From the NCBI GenBank assembly GCA_900128395.1, contig LT649679.1:1-16380 (forward strand): DNA of 16,380 nt, read 5' to 3'. Position 1 is the first letter of the stretch. Each line of letters starts with the position of its first letter. The notes under the pieces were generated by a model. It saw only the letters and a list, made by a program, of their open reading frames with translations, was not told the origin of the DNA and searched no databases. This stretch comes from Stramenopiles sp. TOSAG23-2. Its lineage: Eukaryota; Sar. The position numbers and the translations under genes are program-made. This document shows positions 8,969 to 15,908 of this stretch, piece after piece.

Positions 8969-9467
8969 GGCTAATAGTTGAAAGAATAGCACAGGATGGA
9001 TAGGCAGATTAGGATAGGAAAGAATCTTCCAAACCAGCAAAAACTGGCAAACCAGCAAACCAAAAACCATTGTGAGCTTTTCGGCTGCTTCTCTGTTCGC
9101 CCGGATCTTTGATGCATGAGCGAAGGCAAAAAGGCACGAGAATGACAACCCACATACTGTGTAGTGTTAATAAATTTTTAATTCTACATTAACCATTCGT
9201 CATCAAGAATGGCCGGCTACATCATTAAGATTTGGCAAAATGCTGCTGAAAATGACTGTCCTATCAAACATATATTTATACTTACTAGTATAATAAATAT
9301 TACACCAGCAAACCATTTTTTGAAGATCTTCTTCACCAATAACGTAAAATATATATATTATATCTATTAGAAAGAGTTTAGATAAGCCATGTGTGGGGGT
9401 GGTAAAGGAGGAAATCATTTTCAATTGTATAATCTGCCAAACCTTCCTTTACGTCTACATTGCGTGC

Positions 9468-9481
9468 GTGTGTGTGTGTGT
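9468..9481 (+). repeat. (GT)7 microsatellite
   Basis: A simple GT run about 220 nt upstream of the desaturase start. Such runs are length-variable. No function is evident. Confidence 0.8.
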
Positions 9482-9698
9482 ATTTACCGTATATACATAA
9501 AAGTTACATCTATATTTATTGTTATCAAACTAGTTTTATCGTTGGATAAAGAAATATATAGCATTTATTTAATTGGAGCAACTCGATAATAATACCCAAA
9601 CACATATATCTATCTATATATAAGAAATATAGATATAATACATAATCAATAATAGTAATAGGTTTAATAATAAGAACAACTCTAAATAGCAATAAAGT

Positions 9699-10754
9699 AT
9701 GTTTTTTTTACAAAAAATGTTCGCATTGCGCTACGTCGAGGATTTAAGAACATTAGGTTTTTGTCTGATATTTTTTGGCGTTTGTAGTTTACAATTTGCA
9801 TATGATTTTAATAGTAATATGTTGGAGCGATTTGGTATGTTTGTAGTGACTGTGTTCTTTGCCTTTTTAGGTGCAGTGACATGCCATAACGCTATCCATG
9901 TTCCTATTAGTAGTTCAAAATCAGTGAACAATGCATTTCAAATTGTGATTTCATTGTGGTTTGGTTACACGGCATCTGCATATGTCCCAGGCCATAATTT
10001 AAGCCATCATAGGAACTTGCAAACACCACGTGATATTATGTCGACATATAAAATGAAATTTAAATCAAATTTTTTAAATGGAGTTTTATTTGCACCAACT
10101 ATCATGTTGGCAACTGGGAAGAACGATGGTGCATATTTCGCAGCACAACGCAAGATGGGCCGGCCTATCTATAAGCAAGCACAAATTGAATTGGCTTCAT
10201 GGGTAGTCTTTCAATTAGCACTTGCATCGATCGATCCATATAAATGGATGTTTGTATTTTTCGTTCCACAATTATTTGGTAAATACATGATTATTTCATT
10301 AAATACCTTGCAACATGATGGATGTGATGAAAATTCTAAATATAATCATTCACGTAATTTTGTGGATCCATGGTTAAATTATTTCTGTTTTAACAATGGA
10401 TACCATGGCATTCATCACATGTACCCAGGGCGCCATTGGGCATTAACGAAAGTTGAGCATGATGAAAAAGTGAAACCAAATATTCATCCAAATTTGGACC
10501 ATCCATCTATCTTTGAATATATGTTTGATCGATATATTTACCCTGCTCAACGTACAACTTACGATGGGAAAATTTATAATATTCCAAACAGAGGGGAAGA
10601 TGAACCATGGTTTTATGCAACTACGGAAAGTTATTCAGATCGTGCATCGCAAAGTTATACATTAATGCAAGAGACAGGAAGAAATAGTATTAAACGAAAA
10701 GGCGAGACAAAAGGTAATGAAAACATTGGTGTTGTTCATGTTATTACCAATTAG
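9699..10754 (+). CDS. Membrane fatty-acid/sphingolipid-type desaturase
   Basis: As read, the protein has 351 residues. The three histidine boxes of membrane di-iron desaturases are present: H63-N-A-I-H67, H99-N-L-S-H-H104 and H236-G-I-H-H240. A further QHD lies between boxes two and three. Hydrophobic stretches flank the boxes (about 15-60, 80-95, 120-135, 165-205), as expected for an ER-membrane enzyme that uses O2 and electrons from cytochrome b5 to introduce a double bond. No cytochrome b5 domain is fused. Two starts are possible, 9699 and 9717; the second (MFALRYVED) has the better A-rich context. The reading frame overlaps the next gene by 38 nt, and its last ~13 residues lack conservation cues, so it may really continue into the methyltransferase. 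Substrate and position are not determinable from sequence. A sphingoid-base substrate is inferred from the neighbour. Confidence 0.8.
   Translation: MFFLQKMFALRYVEDLRTLGFCLIFFGVCSLQFAYDFNSNMLERFGMFVVTVFFAFLGAVTCHNAIHVPISSSKSVNNAFQIVISLWFGYTASAYVPGHNLSHHRNLQTPRDIMSTYKMKFKSNFLNGVLFAPTIMLATGKNDGAYFAAQRKMGRPIYKQAQIELASWVVFQLALASIDPYKWMFVFFVPQLFGKYMIISLNTLQHDGCDENSKYNHSRNFVDPWLNYFCFNNGYHGIHHMYPGRHWALTKVEHDEKVKPNIHPNLDHPSIFEYMFDRYIYPAQRTTYDGKIYNIPNRGEDEPWFYATTESYSDRASQSYTLMQETGRNSIKRKGETKGNENIGVVHVITN
10666..10754 (+). other. Overlap zone where the desaturase and methyltransferase frames are both open
   Basis: The methyltransferase frame is open from 10666 (after TAA 10663-10665), and the desaturase frame runs to its stop at 10752-10754. 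Any +1 shift (one base too many) or a two-base loss inside 10666-10754 would join the frames into one protein of about 813 residues. Short A-runs at 10697-10700 and 10709-10712 are plausible places for a one-base error or slippage. No intron that bridges the frames was found. Confidence 0.6.
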
Positions 10755-12141
10755 TATTGGTTGGATCTGGGGAACAGGATATTGCTTATACTGTGAATGT
10801 TATCGTATGTACTTACCAGTACCTTCTGTTATTGTATATATCATATTTCAATTGTGGATGTGGGATACGGAAGAAGTCAACACAAAAAAATATATTGTCT
10901 TCCATGACAAAGCTTTAGAAGCAAAATATGGCAACAGACGTTATCCAATGTCAGAGCTTGTGGATGACTTTATTAATTCAAAAGTTAGTTTCAATAAGAA
11001 AGTGGAGAAAGGCGATTGTTGGAAAATATTGCAATTCCACCGACAACACTTTGTTTCCTACAAAGTTGGATTCAGACAAATCAAATGGTTATTATCCCAG
11101 TTTATTCCACCATTTTTACAATTTAATGGCCTTGGATATGGAAATAGTAGTGTCAAAGACAAGAAACATACGAAAAAAGAAATTGCTGAACATTACGACC
11201 GGGGCAATGATTTCTTCAATGCATTCATGGGACCAACGATGGTATACACCAGTGGTGTATTCCATGGGTTGCATCAAACTTTGGAACAAGCACAATTTAA
11301 CAAAATGCAACTTATCTGTGAAAAGTTACAATTAAAAGAAAACGAGACCTTTTTAGACATTGGATGTGGTTGGGGTACATTAACACGCCATGCAGTGAAA
11401 GAATTTGGCGCAGTTGGTACTGGCGTTACTTTAAGTGTTGAAGGTAAAAAATGGTGTGACATGAAAAACGACGAAGAAAATGTGGAGACTGAAATTTTAT
11501 GCCGTGATTACAGAGACATCCCGAAAGATCGTAGATTTAACAAAATTAGTTCCATTGAGATGGCAGAACATGTTGGTTTGGCCAATTTCGTTGATCCGTA
11601 TTTAAGTGGTGTATATCGTTTATTGGAAGATGATGGTATCTTTTTAATGCAAGTTGCTGGACTTCGTCAAGGATCAAACTGGGAAGACGTCGCATGGGGA
11701 TTGTTCATGAGTCGTTACATTTTCCCTGGTGCAGATGCAAGCACACCATTGAATTGGTACATCAGGCAATTGGAAGTTTCAGGATTTGAAGTTCATAGTG
11801 TTGAAACCATTGGTCGCCATTACTCACATACATTACATAAATGGTATGACAATTGGATGTCCAACAAAAAGAAAATTATGAAGAACCCAAAATATGGTGA
11901 AGGTTTATTTCGTTTATGGGAAATCTTTTTGGCATGGTCTGTAATCGCCGCTGGACAAGGTAGTGCAACATGTTATCAAATCGCTTGTCACAAAAACAAA
12001 TACGATTTTCCACGTGACAGGTGGTGTGAATCTGATACGGTTTCCGACAATGCACCAACTGGCGTAGGTATTAGTAAAAAAAGGTCTAAAACACCTGCAA
12101 AGAAATCTAAACGTTCTAAAACACCAAAGAAAAAACGTTAA
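10717..12141 (+). CDS. Sphingolipid C9-methyltransferase (cyclopropane-synthase family)
   Basis: This SAM-dependent enzyme of the cyclopropane fatty-acid synthase superfamily has 474 aa in this frame. Two N-terminal hydrophobic segments (about 3-17 and 26-48) are followed by the catalytic domain. The SAM motif LDIGCGWGTLTRHA is at about 213-226, then CRDYRD, IEMAEHVG (~280), LMQVAGLRQGS and the highly diagnostic GLFMSRYIFPGADASTPL (~325-343), ending with GQGSATCYQI. These words and the two membrane helices match fungal sphingolipid C9-methyltransferases (MTS1 type), which methylate C9 of the sphingadienine base of glucosylceramide, better than bacterial CFA synthases. The tail is K/R/S-rich (SKTP repeats, residues 453-474). 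The frame is open upstream only to 10666, inside the desaturase reading frame. There is no space for an independent promoter, so a fusion with the desaturase is likely. Confidence 0.85.
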   Translation: MKTLVLFMLLPISIGWIWGTGYCLYCECYRMYLPVPSVIVYIIFQLWMWDTEEVNTKKYIVFHDKALEAKYGNRRYPMSELVDDFINSKVSFNKKVEKGDCWKILQFHRQHFVSYKVGFRQIKWLLSQFIPPFLQFNGLGYGNSSVKDKKHTKKEIAEHYDRGNDFFNAFMGPTMVYTSGVFHGLHQTLEQAQFNKMQLICEKLQLKENETFLDIGCGWGTLTRHAVKEFGAVGTGVTLSVEGKKWCDMKNDEENVETEILCRDYRDIPKDRRFNKISSIEMAEHVGLANFVDPYLSGVYRLLEDDGIFLMQVAGLRQGSNWEDVAWGLFMSRYIFPGADASTPLNWYIRQLEVSGFEVHSVETIGRHYSHTLHKWYDNWMSNKKKIMKNPKYGEGLFRLWEIFLAWSVIAAGQGSATCYQIACHKNKYDFPRDRWCESDTVSDNAPTGVGISKKRSKTPAKKSKRSKTPKKKR

Positions 12142-12230
12142 GCCAAGGGAACAAGGAAGCAAAAGAATCAAATCGTATATAAAGAAATTTAAGAAGAGAT
12201 AAGGGAGAAATAGAGTATGGATGAATCACT

Positions 12231-12244
12231 ATACACGCGTGTAT
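12231..12244. repeat. Perfect 14-bp palindrome ATACACGCGTGTAT
   Basis: Self-complementary across all 14 bases, centred on ACGCGT, about 95 nt after the methyltransferase stop. It could be a factor-binding site or part of an RNA hairpin. No direct support for either. Confidence 0.55.
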
Positions 12245-12265
12245 GTATGTAAACAGATAATAAAG

Positions 12266-12480
12266 AGTACGCGTAGTTATTTCTATGTTTTTGTAGATTT
12301 TTGTAAAAGATAAAAAAAAAAGTGCATTAGGAAAAATGAGATGAGAAAAAACATTTTGAAAAAAGAAAATTTAGTACGCGTAGTTATTTCTATGTTTTTG
12401 TAGATTTTTGTAAAAGATAAAAAAAAAAGTGCATTAGGAAAAATGAGATGAGAAAAAACATTTTGAAAAAAGAAAATTTA
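12266..12480 (+). repeat. Exact tandem duplication, 107-bp period (methyltransferase 3' flank)
   Basis: Bases 12266-12373 match 12373-12480 without error: two copies plus 1 nt. It is noncoding, begins with AGTACGCGTAG and includes a ten-A run of identical length in both copies. Homopolymers of equal length argue that the two copies have had no time to diverge. Confidence 0.97.
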
Positions 12481-12746
12481 AGATTTTAATAAAAAATACG
12501 AAGTAAAAAAAAAGAAAAGAAGAAAAAAGGAAAAGAGAGCGAGAGAGAAGAGGTGTGAAATTATGAACACACAGCCAGAACTTATAAAATAAAAGATATA
12601 TATATAATTCTTTCGTATATATATATATTGAATAAGAGTCCCACCAAGATCGTCTTTACGAAACACGTACGCGTATATATATTTTATCCTAAATGCATAT
12701 CATACCATCACACACATTTTTTTAAATAACATCATCACGCTTCTTA

Positions 12747-12965
12747 TTACTGACCAGTATTGGTAGGTTCACTTGGAAGGAGGAGATCTTTTGATTGTTT
12801 CGCACTTTTCTCTTGTTTCAATGGCGTTGGATGACCCCCATTCAATACATAGACGACTATTAAATCAAGACATTTTGATAAAAATACCACGACACTACCG
12901 TGCTTATTAACAAAATGTTGCCGCGCTAATAACAACAAGCAGGCAGGTAACTTCATGTTCTCCAT
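12747..12965 (-). CDS. Possible small membrane protein, 72 aa
   Basis: I do not recognise this protein. From ATG 12963-12965 the frame gives a polar start with two Cys-containing hydrophobic stretches (LPACLLLLARQ, then SVVVFLSKCLDLIVVYVL at about 24-41). A hydrophilic tail (HPTPLKQEKS... to PTNTGQ) follows. Base composition is clearly less AT-rich than its surroundings, which favours real coding. It is divergent from mL53, with a 278-nt shared upstream region. It might be a tail-anchored or single-pass protein, or one exon of a longer gene. Chance reading frame remains possible. Confidence 0.45.
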   Translation of the reverse strand: MENMKLPACLLLLARQHFVNKHGSVVVFLSKCLDLIVVYVLNGGHPTPLKQEKSAKQSKDLLLPSEPTNTGQ

Positions 12966-13243
12966 TTATATTTATAATTTTTCATCTATATATATATGCA
13001 TTTTTGACGGGATTGCATTTTGAAGACTTAAATGGTTCATCTGTACTTGTTAGTATACATATATATATATAGGAAAATTTTTCCAAAGCCTAGAAATTAA
13101 GAATAAATGGAATATATATAAGAATATATATATACTATTTGAATAAAAATGAAATATCAAAGACATCTAGTAACGAAGACAAACGAATTCAAAAAAAAGA
13201 AGATCAAAAAATAATAATAGCGGTAGCGGTGCTTGTTTAAACG
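12966..13243. promoter_or_regulatory. Short shared upstream region of the small ORF and mL53
   Basis: A 278-nt AT-rich interval between divergent start codons at 12965 and 13244, with (TA)n runs at about 13058-13071 and 13112-13136, and a GGAAAA-T-TTTTCC inverted repeat at 13072-13084. The bidirectional promoter role is inferred from the gene arrangement alone. Confidence 0.35.
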
Positions 13244-13543
13244 ATGAGTGGATTAAAGTACATTAAAAAGGTGGCGGTATATTTCAACCCGTTGGATCCA
13301 AGGACGACAGGCATTAGGGAATTTTTTAGTCGAGTAAATACGACAAAGAATTTATTAACAAATCCAAAAGTGGAAACTGAATGTAATATATTTGATGAGG
13401 ATGCACCACCAAAATTACAAGTTGATTTTATGGATGGGGATAAACATATTGTAGAAGATGCATCAAATATGATAGTAGAAGATATACTTGATCCAATTAA
13501 TGCGAAATCAAAATCATTGTCTTTGAATGAGATGAATGGATAG
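13244..13543 (+). CDS. MRPL53: Mitochondrial large ribosomal subunit protein mL53
   Basis: A 99-aa intronless frame. The start (KYIKKVAVYFNPLDPRTTGI) fits the mL53/yeast Mrpl44 pattern of K-x-V-x-V-x-F-x-P-F/L followed by a helix carrying R-x-F-L/F. Then come strands ending in KLQVDFMDGDKHIV and a helix VEDILDPI. Human mL53 is 112 aa, so the length fits. These proteins have a thioredoxin-like fold related to the L51/S25/CI-B8 group and sit in the mitochondrial 54S/39S large subunit. No separate targeting peptide is visible, as is common for this family. The assignment rests on remembered family pattern, not a search. Confidence 0.7.
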   Translation: MSGLKYIKKVAVYFNPLDPRTTGIREFFSRVNTTKNLLTNPKVETECNIFDEDAPPKLQVDFMDGDKHIVEDASNMIVEDILDPINAKSKSLSLNEMNG

Positions 13544-13881
13544 CACTATATATTGGAATTTGCATATATATTACGTATGATTTTTAAAGTAAAATTTAAA
13601 ATGGTATTTTTGTGTGTAAAAAACATTATATTTAATATTTTAAAGATAATATATTATTACACCACACACACACACACACATTTATTGATGTAACATCTCC
13701 CCTGCCGCACTACTACGACACCACAATAACATAATTATTTATATTTCCAAGATGTACTTTTACGTTTTTTCCTACTTGATGTACGAATTGAAGGACTACT
13801 CATGGTACGATCATCATCGTCCTCGTCCTCATATATACTATCATAACTAGATGACACTACTACGACACCACAATAACATAA
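13544..13881. other. Convergent 3' flank of mL53 and SIR2
   Basis: It holds AT-rich 3' sequence, a (CA)9 microsatellite at 13663-13680, and the downstream copy (13708-13854) of the 147-bp duplication of the SIR2 C-terminus. That copy contains an intact but unreachable set of terminal SIR2 codons with a second stop near 13735. No independent gene is seen. Confidence 0.5.
13663..13680 (+). repeat. (CA)9 microsatellite
   Basis: A simple CA repeat in the 3' flank of mL53. It is likely to vary in length between strains. Confidence 0.85.
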
Positions 13882-14001
13882 TTATTTATATTTCCAAGAT
13901 GTACTTTTACGTTTTTTCCTACTTGATGTACGAATTGAAGGACTACTCATGGTACGATCATCATCGTCCTCGTCCTCATATATACTATCATAACTAGATG
14001 A
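13708..14001 (-). repeat. Exact tandem duplication, 147-bp period (SIR2 C-terminus)
   Basis: Copies are 13708-13854 and 13855-14001, identical and exactly two. The unit covers the last ~40 SIR2 codons, the stop and 27 nt of 3' flank. Reading from the SIR2 side, translation stops in the first copy met (13882-13884), so the protein is unaffected by this copy and the other is 3' flank. Confidence 0.97.
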
Positions 14002-14342
14002 TCGTTTGCTTTTTTTCAATGGAAACAATAATTCATTATTATTATTAGTCAATATTGTACTATTAATACGTCGTAATGAAGTACGTTTTGCAGTTGCTAC
14101 TTTATATAATAATTCTAATGTTTGATCACATGAACCTAATATATGATATATTGGGAATCGTTCTTTTCCCATAACATTGTATTGTTGTAAACATAATTTT
14201 TCATCTGTAACAATATTAAAGTTAAATATAGGAATTCTCCTTCGACGAGCTTCTAATACAGCATTAGTTGTAATTCCAACAGAATTGGATGTACCAACAA
14301 AAACTAATGCTTTACATTCTTCCATCCAATTTTCTACTTTTT

Positions 14343-14568
14343 CATATTGATAAAATGGATGACTTTCATAATCTTCATCAAAAAACAGACTTTGTGGCAA
14401 TAATGGAGAACTACATTCTGAACACTTTGGTGCTGATTTTAATACAAATGTTTTACATATTGATAAAATGGATGACTTTCATAATCTTCATCAAAAAACA
14501 GACTTTGTGGCAATAATGGAGAACTACATTCTGAACACTTTGGTGCTGATTTTAATACAAATGTTTTA
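14343..14568 (-). repeat. Exact tandem duplication, 113-bp period (breaks SIR2)
   Basis: Copies are 14343-14455 and 14456-14568, identical and exactly two. The period is not a multiple of three, so it shifts the SIR2 frame just after the second zinc-binding cysteine pair. No AGGT occurs on the SIR2 strand within the unit, so a clean one-unit splice would not repair it. Confidence 0.97.
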
Positions 14569-14580
14569 TTTTTATCAATT

Positions 14581-14604
14581 GTTGTTGTTGTTGTTGTTGT
14601 TGTT
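14581..14604 (-). repeat. (GTT)8 trinucleotide repeat coding for Thr8 in SIR2
   Basis: Eight GTT units on +, read as ACA codons in the SIR2 frame. They lie between the two zinc-binding cysteine pairs, where an insert is tolerated in sirtuins. Length polymorphism would keep the frame. Confidence 0.85.
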
Positions 14605-15503
14605 CCATTCGTATTATTATTATCATGATCAAAATCTAATTTAATATTTTTCAACGTTGTCTCATGTGCTAAACAATCTTCATTAATACATTTATAATAT
14701 GTCAAATGCCCATGAACTTCTACAATGCGTTCTCGTTCTATTGCGCCATCACCTTTTAAATGCAAACCGTCTATATTTTGCGTGACGACACGAACAGATG
14801 AAAATGTTTTACATATGTTTGCAATATTTATATGGCCTTTATTTGGTTGAGCTTCTAAATATTCTTTTTTATGATGTGTTTGTAACCAAAATGTATTATA
14901 CCATATTAATGGATCTTTCAAAAATTGTTGTCTAGTTCCCCATTTATATACAAATCGACTCCATGTCGCGTTGTTCATACTATTATTTTCCTGAGCTGTT
15001 GCTGATGTTGTTGTTGCCGTGGATGAAGAGGAATTGGATCGATAGGTTGGTATACCAGATGATTTAGATAAACCAGCACCAGTGATGAATAATACTTTAT
15101 CATTCATTTGACTGTTACTTTTCCCAGAGGATTTACATGTTGTTATTAGTGAATTTGGGGAAAACGATGGTGATTGTTCATCGTCATCACTGGTTGTTCT
15201 ATTATGCCTTAACAACGATGCTAATGCTTCTATGCCTTCCATCGTTTCTCTGCAGACACTTTATCGTTTACGTTGTTCAAATTGTATCTCTTCAAACCAT
15301 TTAACATGAAATCTGTATAAATCTATATGTACACCTGTATTTATAAAATAACTACTAAAAAAAACACTGTGATTGTTTGATTGATGATTATTTTACGACA
15401 AAATCCAATAGTAATACGTTTTAAATTTTATTAATTTGTTAATTTCTGAAGAGGAGTGTGAAATCTTGTCATTTTCAACAATTTGTTAAAATAGTATTTT
15501 CCC

Positions 15504-15583
15504 ATTGTCCTTAGTTATAAATTCTTGTTTTTTTCACGATGATACACAAGGGTGTAAATTCCTATTGTCCTTAGTTATAAATT
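15504..15583 (+). repeat. 20-bp direct repeat ATTGTCCTTAGTTATAAATT, 60 bp apart
   Basis: The two copies (15504-15523 and 15564-15583) are identical, and the sequence between them is unrelated. Spacing and position in a divergent promoter region suggest paired factor sites, or the flanks of an old insertion. Confidence 0.6.
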
Positions 15584-15600
15584 TTATTAAGAAGTAGTTG

Positions 15601-15655
15601 CGTGGGATGATGCACTAAAATTAACACACAGGAGGACTATATATGGCATCCCACG
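15601..15655. repeat. Inverted repeat CGTGGGATG ... CATCCCACG
   Basis: Perfect 9-bp arms (15601-15609 and 15647-15655) separated by 37 nt, GC-rich in an AT-rich setting. It could be a palindromic regulatory site or a stem in a leader RNA. Confidence 0.5.
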
Positions 15656-15908
15656 GGCTTTAATATATTTATTATAAAATTAATAATATTATTAATATTC
15701 ATTAGACAGTGGTACTAGACGACAGTGATACAGTAAGATATACAAGAGAGGATAGAAAGAAGAGATAGACAGATAGTCCGTCTAGATACAAAACAACAAA
15801 AAAAGGAGAAACAGTACATACACAAAACTAAAAAAAGGTTTTATATACTCAATACAATATATCACTTATTTATATATATATTTATTTAATCAAACAAACA
15901 GTGAAATA

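Larger units (their letters stand above)
8243..9698. other. Divergent intergenic region between the EF-hand and desaturase genes
   Basis: This 1.45-kb spacer should hold the 5' regions of both flanking genes. I see no convincing gene. Items present: a TAATAATAATAACAACAC-like tract near 8374; a perfect 8-bp-arm inverted repeat at 8952-8968; a less AT-rich stretch at 8880-9150 with several CCAGCAAA words; a 53-codon ATG frame at 9209-9370 without a recognisable domain; and (GT)7 at 9468-9481. The GC-richer 8880-9150 block could be a promoter, a noncoding transcript or a decayed element. Confidence 0.4.
12142..12746. other. 3' flank of the methyltransferase, convergent with a small - strand ORF
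   Basis: No gene is supported. It holds a perfect 14-bp palindrome (12231-12244), a 107-bp exact tandem duplication (12266-12480), A-rich purine tracts, (TA)n runs near 12596-12629 and four ACGCGT hexamers (12235, 12269, 12376, 12669). It probably contains polyadenylation sites for both flanking genes. Confidence 0.4.
13882..15242 (-). pseudogene. SIR2-family NAD-dependent protein deacylase, frame broken by a duplication
   Basis: Sirtuins remove acyl groups from lysines using NAD. Read from ATG 15240-15242, the N-terminal part has the NAD motif GAGLSKSSGIPTYR (residues 55-68), TQNIDGLH (154-161), catalytic H177 in VHGHL, and zinc cysteines C185/C190 and C236/C239. A Thr8 insert lies between the cysteine pairs. 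The frame then stops at 14439. The C-terminal part (GTSNSVG, NFN, then a basic/acidic serine-rich tail with KKRKS, NLS-like) continues in another frame from about 14400 to 13882. The break is exactly the 113-bp duplication at 14343-14568: removing one copy restores a 415-aa frame (arithmetic checked: 1361 minus 113 is 416 codons including the stop). So this is either a newly broken gene or an assembly error in an intact one. The sirtuin class is not assigned. Confidence 0.85.
15243..15908. other. Divergent intergenic region between SIR2 and the LRR gene
   Basis: No gene is seen. It contains an exact 20-bp direct repeat 60 bp apart (15504 and 15564), a 9-bp inverted repeat (15601-15609 with 15647-15655), a TA-rich palindromic stretch near 15660-15700, and a purine-rich leader (15745-15840) before the LRR start. 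A bidirectional promoter is likely from the gene arrangement. Confidence 0.4.

Noticed and set aside
8945-9153. Two overlapping - strand frames of 60-67 codons
   Set aside because: The block is GC-richer than its flanks, but the translations show no domain and the frames overlap each other. A decayed element or leader is possible, but not supportable.
9209-9370. 53-codon ATG frame (MAGYIIKIWQNAAEN...)
   Set aside because: Only the first ~20 residues look protein-like, and the rest is I/Y/N-rich translation of AT-rich DNA. No splice continuation was found.
10714-10754. Possible 41-nt intron (GTAATG...TTAG) joining desaturase to methyltransferase
   Set aside because: It is too short for the intron type seen here, has no TACTAAC, and would enter the wrong frame for the methyltransferase.
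14343-14568. Splicing out of one 113-bp unit to rescue SIR2
   Set aside because: There is no AG|GT on the SIR2 strand within the unit, so an exact one-unit excision is not available.
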